Source: Nostoc sp. CMAA1605
GTDB taxonomy: Bacteria > Cyanobacteriota > Cyanobacteriia > Cyanobacteriales > Nostocaceae
Direction: 5' to 3'
Assembly (NCBI RefSeq): GCF_021596505.1
Contig: NZ_PJIZ01000049.1
Span: 1 to 50,831, forward strand
Length of the DNA: 50,831 nucleotides
Every line of letters begins with the position of its first letter. Positions within the stretch are counted from its first letter, which is position 1. A program made the translations under genes and the position numbers. Below the pieces are notes generated by a model. It saw only the letters and a list, made by a program, of their open reading frames with translations, was not told the DNA's origin and ran no database searches. This document shows, piece by piece, positions 34,562-41,878 of this stretch.

Positions 34562-35449
34562 ATGAGTAATAATATTAATATATGCAGTGGATTATTGCAG
34601 TTGAATTATGCTGAAATTAAAAGTAAAATAACTAATCAAAAATTATTTGGTTTAGATGTATTACAACAATATTTGTTTCGTTTTTGCGAGGCTATTATTA
34701 CCGGTAATAATTCTATAGCAAGCCAATTGAATTTTTATGATATTTCGCCATCTGTTCTACTTTATGGACAACCCAATACAGGCAAAACTACATTATGTTA
34801 TTTACTTTTTAATCAAATTAAAGAAGAAGTAACTAATGACATAAATTTTTATACTCTAAATGTTGGTAGAATGCTTGATCCAAGTTTAGGTCAATCATCA
34901 CGTAACCTGGAACAAATATTCAAAGAACTAAAAACTATTTGTATAGAAGGAACATCAATATTTCTACTATTGGATGAACTAGATACATTTTGTATGAGTC
35001 GTAGTCGTACTCAAGAACATGATGCTGTTCGTAGAGCGATGACAACTTTAATGTTAGAGATGGATCAACTTAAATTAGAAAGACATTTGCTACTATTTGG
35101 AATTACCAATGTCCCATACTTATTAGATACAGCAGTAGTGCGTAGATTTGCTATAAAAAAATCAATGAATTTAAATTTATCTTTGGATTACTTTGAGTCT
35201 TATATTGATTATCTAAATAAGCCATTAAATTTAACTTTAACTAAAGAAGAAATTGATAAAATATATGATATTTACCAACGTCGATCTTTTAGTTGTGGTG
35301 ATATCAAGGGATTATATCAAACTTTATTCATAGACAGTTTATGTACTGAAAAATCAGTATCTATGAATCAACTTTTGATTAAAGCCTTTGAAACTGGCTT
35401 TTCGAGTGGAGAACATTTGCAAGCATTATCTCAGGAGCTATCACAATGA
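34562..35449 (+). CDS. AAA-family ATPase, first gene of a four-gene operon
   Basis: The 295-residue product has one classical AAA module: Walker A GQPNTGKT (69-76), Walker B IFLLLDELD (133-141), sensor 1 GITN (180-183), a paired arginine finger VVRRF (192-196) and a sensor-2 region CGDIKGLY (245-252). It therefore resembles the spastin/FtsH-like AAA clade rather than MoxR or STAND ATPases. A short N-terminal segment (1-55) has no known adaptor domain, so substrate choice probably depends on the small partner proteins. The next gene overlaps by 4 bp (ATGA). The operon is AT-rich and carries no HIP1 site. Confidence 0.88.
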   Translation: MSNNINICSGLLQLNYAEIKSKITNQKLFGLDVLQQYLFRFCEAIITGNNSIASQLNFYDISPSVLLYGQPNTGKTTLCYLLFNQIKEEVTNDINFYTLNVGRMLDPSLGQSSRNLEQIFKELKTICIEGTSIFLLLDELDTFCMSRSRTQEHDAVRRAMTTLMLEMDQLKLERHLLLFGITNVPYLLDTAVVRRFAIKKSMNLNLSLDYFESYIDYLNKPLNLTLTKEEIDKIYDIYQRRSFSCGDIKGLYQTLFIDSLCTEKSVSMNQLLIKAFETGFSSGEHLQALSQELSQ

Positions 35450-35652
35450 CTGATGAAGATAAAATGATATACAAACTGACAGTACATAAGAAGTTTATTG
35501 GTTGGGTCATTGAAAAATTGAAGGAAGAGGGTATTGCTGCAAAAAGAACAACTGGGAATGATCCAAATGGTGACATACTGATTATTAATCCTGAAGATGC
35601 CCCCCTAGTAAAAGAGATAGTACGTAAAATTCAAAATAAATATAATAAGTAA
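35446..35652 (+). CDS. Small unknown protein, 68 aa (operon gene 2)
   Basis: The start ATG overlaps the AAA stop (ATGA), implying translational coupling. The product is basic and small: YKLTVHKKFIGWVIEKLKEE, AKRTTGNDPNGDILIINPED and PLVKEIVRKIQNKY. The pattern predicts strand-helix-strand-strand-helix. I recognise no family, signal or membrane segment. It is presumably a partner or adaptor of the AAA protein, by position only. Confidence 0.75.
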   Translation: MTDEDKMIYKLTVHKKFIGWVIEKLKEEGIAAKRTTGNDPNGDILIINPEDAPLVKEIVRKIQNKYNK

Positions 35653-35667
35653 ATTAAGGGCAAGCTA

Positions 35668-35874
35668 ATGCCACATATTGAAATTAAAACGCGGAAGCTA
35701 ATTGATTCGACCTTAGCACAGAAGATGGTTGACAAAGGTACAATAGTATCGATTTTAACAACTGGGAAGATTACTAAACCTGCTAAGGATTTGTTTGATC
35801 ATGCTGGTATAGCATGGGCAGAAAACATTCCTGAAAGAGAGTTTATGGAGATTGAAGCTCAGGAGGAAGGCTAA
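35668..35874 (+). CDS. Small protein resembling half of an Mrr-like nuclease fold, 68 aa (operon gene 3)
   Basis: It begins 15 bp after gene 2. The sequence MPHIEIKTRKL, then STLAQKMVDKGTIVSILTTG, KITKPAKDLFDHAGIAWAE predicts strand-helix-strand-helix-strand. GTIVSILTTGKITKPAKDLF followed by a G-I-x-x-x-x strand looks like the C-terminal half of Mrr-type restriction nucleases (consensus G-V-x-V-T-T-G-x-F-T-x-x-A). E5-I6-K7 could stand for the (E/Q)-x-K of the active site. The upstream catalytic Asp of such enzymes is absent. This assignment is inference. Confidence 0.7.
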   Translation: MPHIEIKTRKLIDSTLAQKMVDKGTIVSILTTGKITKPAKDLFDHAGIAWAENIPEREFMEIEAQEEG

Positions 35875-36239
35875 TGTTAGAAATCAGCTTGTATTCAGAA
35901 AATAGTCAACCACCACACATTATAGAACTATCAGAAGAGATTTATGAGTGGTTGGCTAAGTCTGATTTCTCTAAAATAGGCAAATCCGTCACTAGAAAAG
36001 TTTTTGTAGAGGGTGAGCAAGAAAAACTGCCATTAGTTAAGCTATCAAAAGAAAATAGGAAAAAACTCAGAAATTTTTTAGGCGAGGAGATTATCCGTGA
36101 AAGTGATGCTGTACTCACTAGGCTTGGAGACTCACCATCAAAAAAAGAGTATCAAGATGGCACTAACAAACTGAGGAAACTGCAAGAGCTACTTAAAGGA
36201 ATAGAAAATTTACAATATCAGTATCTTCAGAGATTTTAG
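35874..36239 (+). CDS. Small unknown protein, 121 aa (operon gene 4)
   Basis: It begins with TAATG overlap to gene 3, after a strong AGGAGG site. The product has a start MLEISLYSENSQPPHIIELS, a middle KVFVEGEQEKLPLVKLSKEN and a helical C-terminus LRKLQELLKGIENLQYQYLQ that could be a coiled coil. There is no known domain. Its stop overlaps the stop of the methyltransferase by 4 bp on the other strand. Confidence 0.78.
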   Translation: MLEISLYSENSQPPHIIELSEEIYEWLAKSDFSKIGKSVTRKVFVEGEQEKLPLVKLSKENRKKLRNFLGEEIIRESDAVLTRLGDSPSKKEYQDGTNKLRKLQELLKGIENLQYQYLQRF

Positions 36240-37609
36240 TCTTTGACGCTGGTATGGTAATATTGTTCAGCTTGGGAGATATTTAGCTGTAACAGCCTTT
36301 CTTCTCCCAATTGATACTCAATACTAGGTTTAACAGGCGATATCTTTAGACTGTGAATAATTTCTTGAGCTACGGCTTTAGCTAGTAAAGGCGGTACAGA
36401 ATTCCCGACTTGACGAAAACCATGCCATTTGGTGATGTGGAATCTAAACCAATCTGGGTAAGAATGTAGACGCGCAGCTTCCCGCACAGTGATACATCTG
36501 GGGGTGAAAGGGTGAATTGGTCGAGGCGAGGTAAAAGAACCTTTATATTTATCCGTTCCCGCCCTCAAGGTATTGCACACACCAGCCGGATGTAACTTAT
36601 GAAATCTGCTGATGGGTTCTCTCTCTCCTTGGTGAGTCTCCTGAAAACGTTGTCTTGTAGTTTCTGAATGATTTGTTCTCAGACTGGAAGAAAGAATTCG
36701 GGTGTCAAATTGACGAGGATAAGCATAATTATCTGTGGTGGTTTTGATTCCGCGCATTACCTCAGCGTAAATACTAGGTTTTTTATATTCTGCTATTACC
36801 CAATCTTTATGTAATAACTCAAAATAATCTTCCGCCTCTGGTAAATCGCCGATCGCTTGCCAAACTGTGGGACAAATTGGTAATTCTGAGTTATCAGATA
36901 AATTTGGCTGGGGTTTGGCTATTTGGGTAATTGGCTGGGGATAATTAGGTAAGGTGATATCTTTTCTCGCACCCAGCAAAAATAATCTTTCTCGCGCTTG
37001 GGGGACACCATAGTTAGCAGCGTTAAGAATTTGATATTGTTCTTCTACTTGATAGCCGTAAGCTTTAAATTCATCAATTAGTAATTTCAGGATTTGTTTG
37101 TGTTCACCAATGGTAATTCCACGAACATTTTCCATCACAAAAAACTTTGGTTGTAGCTCTAAAACCAACCGATGAAAATGAAACACCAAAGAATTACGGG
37201 GATCATCAAAAATTCGTTTACCCATCAAAGAAAAACCTTGACAGGGAGAACCGCAAATTACTGCATCTATTTCTTGATTACCAATTAGCGATCGCTCCCT
37301 AATTTCCATCCCAGTTGTCTGTTCTACACTTTTACAAAACACCGTGCAGAATGGAAAATTAAACTCATGGGTAGCACAGTGAATTGGATCAATTTCCACC
37401 GCCGCCAACACATCAAAGCCAGCCTGCTCAAACCCAAGCGTCATTCCACCCGCACCCGCAAACAAATCTACTGCGATGGGACGGTTTTGAGTGCTGAGTG
37501 GTGAGTGCTGAGTGGTGAGTGCTGAGTGCTGAGTGCTGAGTGCTGAGTTCTGGGTGCTGGGTGCTGAGTTCTGAGTGGTGAGTGCTGAGTTCTGAGTTCT
37601 GAGTCTCAT
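36236..37609 (-). CDS. C5 cytosine DNA methyltransferase with repeat-coded N-terminus
   Basis: The enzyme transfers a methyl group from S-adenosylmethionine to C5 of cytosine. Motifs: I (AVDLFAGAGGMTLGFEQAG, from 46), IV with catalytic C123 (GSPCQGFSLMG), VI (ENVRG, 160-164), VIII (QARERLFLLGAR), IX-X (AARLHSYPDWF; QVGNSVPPLLAKA). The region between VIII and IX is the target recognition domain; the target is not predictable. Residues 1-42 are low-complexity TQNSAL/TQHSAL repeats coded by 16 heptamers, with the only usable start ATG (37607-37609) on the far side of them; an in-frame stop precedes it and no ATG, GTG or TTG lies between the repeats and motif I. Total 457 residues; the rest is normal. 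No adjacent typical restriction enzyme. Confidence 0.95.
   Translation of the reverse strand: MRLRTQNSALTTQNSAPSTQNSALSTQHSALTTQHSPLSTQNRPIAVDLFAGAGGMTLGFEQAGFDVLAAVEIDPIHCATHEFNFPFCTVFCKSVEQTTGMEIRERSLIGNQEIDAVICGSPCQGFSLMGKRIFDDPRNSLVFHFHRLVLELQPKFFVMENVRGITIGEHKQILKLLIDEFKAYGYQVEEQYQILNAANYGVPQARERLFLLGARKDITLPNYPQPITQIAKPQPNLSDNSELPICPTVWQAIGDLPEAEDYFELLHKDWVIAEYKKPSIYAEVMRGIKTTTDNYAYPRQFDTRILSSSLRTNHSETTRQRFQETHQGEREPISRFHKLHPAGVCNTLRAGTDKYKGSFTSPRPIHPFTPRCITVREAARLHSYPDWFRFHITKWHGFRQVGNSVPPLLAKAVAQEIIHSLKISPVKPSIEYQLGEERLLQLNISQAEQYYHTSVKD
37489..37600. repeat. Sixteen tandem heptamers inside the methyltransferase gene
   Basis: On the plus strand the units are GAGTGCT (7), GAGTGGT (3), GAGTTCT (4) and GGGTGCT (2), 16 in all and exactly 112 bp. 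They begin 6 bp before the start codon complement and end where conserved motif I begins. Both other reading frames meet a stop shortly after entering the conserved region. Confidence 0.92.
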
Positions 37610-37779
37610 TGCTAACTTTGAGGCTGATTGATTAACCCTGATTCACATTTAAGCTTTTTAATTAGCGATTTTTATCAACGTTTAAGACGAATTATGGTGT
37701 CTCAAGCATATTTTGGCAACAGGGCTGAATTCAAAATTTAAGATTCAGAATCATCACTACCATTTTCCACTCAACTCAC

Positions 37780-37845
37780 CACCCAACACTCCCTACTCTC
37801 TACTCAGCACTCAGCACTCAGCACTCTCTACTCAGCACTCCCAAG
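37780..37845. repeat. STRR heptamers (ACTCAGC/CTCTACT) at the 3' end of lpxB
   Basis: Units ACTCAGC, CTCTACT and related heptamers run through the lpxB stop codon (37828-37830), coding the last residues GSAE. They mirror the heptamers at the 5' end of the neighbouring methyltransferase gene. Confidence 0.8.
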
Positions 37846-38994
37846 CATTTGCAAAATTTCTTGAGCTGCGCGATCGCACACTCCCAATTCTCCCAAACAC
37901 TGGCGCATTTGTTGGTAATCTGCCAAGGTTTGCTCTCGCTTTTGAGGATTCAGCAATAATTCCATTGCTGCTTGAGTAATGTTTTCTGGGGTGGCTTGTT
38001 CTTGCAATAACTCCGGCACAATTGGTTTCATCACCACTAGGTTAGGTGGCGATGCAAAGGGAATAGAACCTCTCAGGATAGTTCTAGCAATCCAGGCGGT
38101 GACGGGATGTAAACGATACACTACCACCTGCGGCACGTTTAATAAAGCCAGTTCTAAGTTGACTGTGCCAGATTTGGTAATGGCGAAATCAGCCGCCGCA
38201 AATACTTCTTTTTGTTTACCTGAGAGGATTGTTGCCCTCAGTCCATAACTTTTCACAGCCTCTTCAATGGGCTTTCTGTAAACTTCCAACGACAGGGGAA
38301 TCCAAAAGTGAGCTGTTGGTAGTTTGCTTTGGATATTTTGGGCAGCTTGAAAAATTACTGGTAGTAAATATTTTAATTCTTGGCTTCTGGAAGCTGGCAG
38401 AAGTGCGATCGCTATCTGCTCGGCATCAATTCCCAATGTAGCACGGGCTATTTCCCGGTTAGGCGCGTCTTGCATCCGGTCAATGAGGGGATGACCTACC
38501 CAAGTGACATTCGCCCCATTCCGGCTAAAATAGCGGGCTTCTTCTGGAAATATTGCCAATAACTTATCGGTAAATCCCACAATCCGAGAAGTATTTTGCA
38601 AACTCATCGACCATACCCACTCCTGCGGCGCGATGTAGTAAGCCACAGGCACATTTGGTAAATGCTTTTGCATATAACTACCGATGCCAAGATTCGGCCC
38701 CATGTAGTCGATTAACACTACTAAATCGGGAGGATGTTGTTTTAAATAGGCGATCGCCTGACGCTGTACTCTTAAAGTGGGCAAAACATAAGGCAAAGAT
38801 TCCAGAATACCCATCGAACCGATACCACTGGTATTCCCTAAAATCTTTGCCCCAGCCGCCGCCATTTTGTCACCACCCAAGGCGACAATCTCCAATTCTA
38901 TACCCGTAGCCACAGCTTGACGCTGCAACGCCGCAATCAACAGCGAGCCTTGCAAATCGCCAGAAACTTCACCAGTGCTAATAAATATTCGCAT
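37828..38994 (-). CDS. lpxB: Lipid-A-disaccharide synthase
   Basis: LpxB joins lipid X and UDP-diacylglucosamine to form the lipid A disaccharide. The 388-residue product has the GT19 landmarks: MRIFISTGEVSGDLQGSLL, ALGGDKMAAAGAKIL, the VLIDYMGPNLGIG segment, YYIAPQEWVWS, FPEEARYF, and ITKSGTVNLELALLNVPQVV near the C-terminus. It is the last gene of the leftward bamA-lpxC-fabZ-lpxA-lpxB cluster. STRR heptamers occupy the 20-bp region upstream (39015-39070) and run into its stop. Confidence 0.96.
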   Translation of the reverse strand: MRIFISTGEVSGDLQGSLLIAALQRQAVATGIELEIVALGGDKMAAAGAKILGNTSGIGSMGILESLPYVLPTLRVQRQAIAYLKQHPPDLVVLIDYMGPNLGIGSYMQKHLPNVPVAYYIAPQEWVWSMSLQNTSRIVGFTDKLLAIFPEEARYFSRNGANVTWVGHPLIDRMQDAPNREIARATLGIDAEQIAIALLPASRSQELKYLLPVIFQAAQNIQSKLPTAHFWIPLSLEVYRKPIEEAVKSYGLRATILSGKQKEVFAAADFAITKSGTVNLELALLNVPQVVVYRLHPVTAWIARTILRGSIPFASPPNLVVMKPIVPELLQEQATPENITQAAMELLLNPQKREQTLADYQQMRQCLGELGVCDRAAQEILQMLGSAE

Positions 38995-39014
38995 TGAAAA
39001 TCCAAAAGTTAGGG

Positions 39015-39070
39015 ATTAGGGATTGGGGACTGGGGATTGGGGACTGGGGATTGGGGACTGGGGACTGGGT
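39015..39070. repeat. STRR CCCCAGT/CCCCAAT heptamers
   Basis: Eight plus-strand units: ATTAGGG, then alternating ATTGGGG and ACTGGGG. These are complements of the CCCCAGT heptamer known from heterocystous cyanobacteria. They lie 20 bp upstream of the lpxB start; C-rich units (CCCCCTG-like) at 39090-39130 follow toward the lpxA stop. Confidence 0.88.
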
Positions 39071-39136
39071 AATAAATTCTACCTTGTCTACCTTTTCTCC
39101 CCTGCCCCCTGCCCCCCTGCCTCCTCTGCCCCCTGC

Positions 39137-39955
39137 CTAAGACTCATCACTCCCGCTTACTCTCCCTCTGCCGGGAATCAAGCCTCGTCTTCCTGGCATT
39201 TGGGACAGTAACAGGAAGCGGCGGAGGTTTTGCAGGGTTTCGGTGTCTCCCAATGATTCGAGTTGTTCTAAAGCTTCTTTAAAACTGAGACTAGAACGGT
39301 AAAGTATGCGAAAAGCTTTTTTGAGTAGTTGTAACTCGTTGCTATCAAATCCTGAACGTTTCAATCCTACTAAATTCAGGGTTCTAATGCGTCCTGGGTT
39401 GCCTTCTACGAGCATATAAGGCGGCACATCACGATCAATGCGTGCCATTCCTCCTACCATTGCGTGTTTACCGATGTGTACGAATTGATGCACACCTAAA
39501 ACGCCGCTTAGTCTGGCACGTGACTCTATATGAACGTGTCCAGCCAGGGCTACGGAGTTAGCAATAATAACTGAGTCTTCAATTACACAGTTATGAGCTA
39601 CATGAACATAAGCCATCAGTAGGTTGTCATTGCCAATGATGGTGGCTTCCCCTGCACCGGTGGCGCGGTTAATGGTGACGTACTCGCGAATCAAATTGCG
39701 ATCGCCTATTCTTACCCAAGTCGGTTCGCCAACAAACTTGAGGTCTTGGGGTTCCATCCCGATGGCTGCACCAGGAAAAATTTGATTTCCTACGCCAATT
39801 TCACAAGGCCCTTCTATGACTGCGTGCGCGCCAATAATAGTGTCAGCACCCACTTTGACGTTTGCTCCGATCACAGCATAAGCACCGACTTGCACCGTTG
39901 GGTGTAGTTCCGAGTTTGGATGAATTACAGCAGTTGGATGAATCAGGGTTTTCAA
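39137..39955 (-). CDS. lpxA: UDP-N-acetylglucosamine acyltransferase
   Basis: LpxA adds the first (R)-3-hydroxyacyl chain to UDP-GlcNAc. The 272-residue left-handed beta-helix shows hexapeptide repeats (IGANVKVGADTIIGAHAVIE), the catalytic-histidine segment AYVHVAHNCVIEDSV, and the C-terminal motif DVPPYMLVEGNPGRIRTLNL. The C-terminal helices are normal (FRILYRSSLSFKEALEQL), and the tail RRGLIPGRGRVSGSDES is long and polar. It follows fabZ after a 330-bp gap. Confidence 0.96.
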   Translation of the reverse strand: MKTLIHPTAVIHPNSELHPTVQVGAYAVIGANVKVGADTIIGAHAVIEGPCEIGVGNQIFPGAAIGMEPQDLKFVGEPTWVRIGDRNLIREYVTINRATGAGEATIIGNDNLLMAYVHVAHNCVIEDSVIIANSVALAGHVHIESRARLSGVLGVHQFVHIGKHAMVGGMARIDRDVPPYMLVEGNPGRIRTLNLVGLKRSGFDSNELQLLKKAFRILYRSSLSFKEALEQLESLGDTETLQNLRRFLLLSQMPGRRGLIPGRGRVSGSDES

Positions 39956-40285
39956 GGGTCAATCTCCAGAACTGTCTTGATAAGCCAGTGCCTTGCTTTG
40001 CTGCCAAAGTAGAGACTCCTGGCGTAACTGAGTGTGTGATTCTTCATAAGAAGAAGGTCGGGCAAGTGAATGTGTGAGGTCGGCGAAAAACAATCAATTT
40101 TGGATTTGGGATTGATGATTTCGAGATTTTTTTGCCAATCAGTAGTTAAGAAGGTACTGAAGAAAATCATCCAAAATCGCCAGTTGAAAATCTCAAATCC
40201 TTTGGTGGCGGTTTTATGTAATTAGTCTTCTGTCTGGGAAATTTAAAACAGTTTACGGCTATACTCTCCACCACATCGGTAGATT
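39956..40285. other. 330-bp gap between fabZ and lpxA
   Basis: It contains short dispersed repeats (ATTTTGGATTTGGGATTGAT-like, around 40095-40115) and no gene-like frame. The small open frames here have no start signal or composition to support them. Confidence 0.45.
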
Positions 40286-40795
40286 TTAGTTAACCATAGA
40301 AAACATTAATTCGCCTTCAGCAGCCAGTTGACCGTCAACTTCTGCACGGGCTTGCATTTTGCTGAAACGACGCTGTTTAATCCATAACAGTTCCACTGTC
40401 ATGGTTAGCTGGTCTCCTGGTACTACCTGACGGCGAAAGCGGACTTTATCTATACCAGCAAAAACAAACAGTCCCTTTTCTGAGTCTGGTAATTGTCTTA
40501 AAATCACACCCCCTACTTGAGCCATTGCTTCTACAATTAACACACCTGGCATCAGTGGTCTACCTGGGAAGTGTCCCTGAAACTGCGGCTCGTTAAATGT
40601 AACGTTTTTAATACCTACAGCCAGTTTACCTGGGACATAGTTGATAATTTTATCTACAAGTAGGATTGGATAACGATGGGGCAGTAGCTCCAGAATTTCT
40701 TCTGGGCTGAAAGTTGTCTGAATTTCAGGTGCAGCTGCATCAGGAGATGGATCTGCGATCGCGCTATGACTATTGACTTCAGATAGGGTTGACAT
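40286..40795 (-). CDS. fabZ: 3-hydroxyacyl-ACP dehydratase FabZ
   Basis: FabZ removes water from 3-hydroxyacyl-ACP in fatty acid synthesis, competing with LpxA for the same substrate, which explains its place in the lpx cluster. The 169-residue hot-dog-fold protein has the active-site His and Glu: [16 protein letters not shown] and [20 protein letters not shown] (the His of GHFPG and the Glu of VEAMAQ). A 25-residue acidic N-terminal extension precedes the usual start, as in other cyanobacteria. It follows lpxC by 49 bp. Confidence 0.96.
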   Translation of the reverse strand: MSTLSEVNSHSAIADPSPDAAAPEIQTTFSPEEILELLPHRYPILLVDKIINYVPGKLAVGIKNVTFNEPQFQGHFPGRPLMPGVLIVEAMAQVGGVILRQLPDSEKGLFVFAGIDKVRFRRQVVPGDQLTMTVELLWIKQRRFSKMQARAEVDGQLAAEGELMFSMVN

Positions 40796-40844
40796 GGGTG
40801 GTGTAATTGAATTCGACTTTGGGATTTAGTTGGGATGGGGAATT

Positions 40845-41699
40845 TCAACCATCAGCTAGAATTTTTTGCGCCAGCTGAATATGTAAATTATGACTGGCTT
40901 TGTACGCCAAAAAATGCGCGCAGGGAAAATATCCCAATAAACTCAAATCCCCTACTAAATCCAAAATTTTATGCCGGACTGGTTCATTTGCAAATCTTAA
41001 TGGCGGATTTACCCAACCTTCAGCACCACAAACCAGGGCATTATCTAAGCTACCACCTTTAATTAACCCAGATTTTTGTAAATATTCAATTTGATGCGCT
41101 AACCCAAAAGTCCGTGCTGGGGCTATCTCTTCACTAAAGCTCAAACTAGCTTGTGCTGCATCGCTAACTTTACACCAACTATGCCATTGATTACCAATCG
41201 CTGGTAAATCAAAATCAATCCCGTAGCTAAAGCGGGTTTCAGAAGCTGGGATTGCCGCTACAAAGGCATCATCTTGACGAATCCAGATAGGCTGTTCTAC
41301 GGTGATGGGGCTTTGGGGTTGAGTAACTGCTTGGGGAGTCAAACCTACTTGTGCAATGCTATTTGCCCATATCCGCGCCGAACCATCTAAAAGCGGTACT
41401 TCTCCCCCATCAATTTCTATACGGGCATTATCTACACCCATTCCCGCCAAAGCCGCCAATAAATGTTCCACTGTGCGAACCGATACATCCCCCTTACCCA
41501 GTTGTGTTGACAGAACAGTTTGACTCACAGCCGCAACTTGGGCAGGAATAATAGGCGAATCCGGCAAATCGACCCTGACAAAATAACGTCCACTTCCCGC
41601 ATCCGCCGGTAGTATCCGCACTTGGGTAGTAACACCGCTATGGAGTCCCACACCAGTTTGAGTAATTGCCGCAGCCAGGGTGTGTTCTAGCATAGGCAC
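40845..41699 (-). CDS. lpxC: UDP-3-O-acyl-N-acetylglucosamine deacetylase
   Basis: LpxC is the zinc-dependent committed step of lipid A synthesis. The 284-residue product has zinc ligand H79 ([17 protein letters not shown]), the [14 protein letters not shown] loop, and the second zinc motif [15 protein letters not shown]. The GTG start at 41699 or the ATG two codons in (41693, [20 protein letters not shown]) both fit. It lies between bamA and fabZ. Confidence 0.96.
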   Translation of the reverse strand: MPMLEHTLAAAITQTGVGLHSGVTTQVRILPADAGSGRYFVRVDLPDSPIIPAQVAAVSQTVLSTQLGKGDVSVRTVEHLLAALAGMGVDNARIEIDGGEVPLLDGSARIWANSIAQVGLTPQAVTQPQSPITVEQPIWIRQDDAFVAAIPASETRFSYGIDFDLPAIGNQWHSWCKVSDAAQASLSFSEEIAPARTFGLAHQIEYLQKSGLIKGGSLDNALVCGAEGWVNPPLRFANEPVRHKILDLVGDLSLLGYFPCAHFLAYKASHNLHIQLAQKILADG

Positions 41700-41765
41700 G
41701 AACTCAGTATAGATAGATTGTTGTTTTTCATATGCAGTCTTGGTAAAACCCTGAGCAAAAAATTA

Positions 41766-41876
41766 AATGGGATTGGGGATTGGGGAGGTAGAGGGCAGGG
41801 GGCAGGGGAGATAAGGTAGACAAGGTAGAATCTTTTACCTAATGACTAATGACTAATGACTAATGACTAATGACTA
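41766..41876. repeat. STRR heptamers after bamA (TAATGAC x5 and GGGGATT units)
   Basis: Five perfect TAATGAC units at 41840-41874 run to four bases from the bamA stop codon. Before them lie GATTGGG units and GGCAGGG units (41766-41810). Some could form a 3' structure but no clear terminator is seen. Confidence 0.85.
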
Positions 41877-41878
41877 CC

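Noticed and set aside
39952..40170. 72-codon minus-strand frame between fabZ and lpxA
   Set aside because: No ribosome site, composition not protein-like, and partly made of dispersed ATTTTGGATTTGGG repeats.
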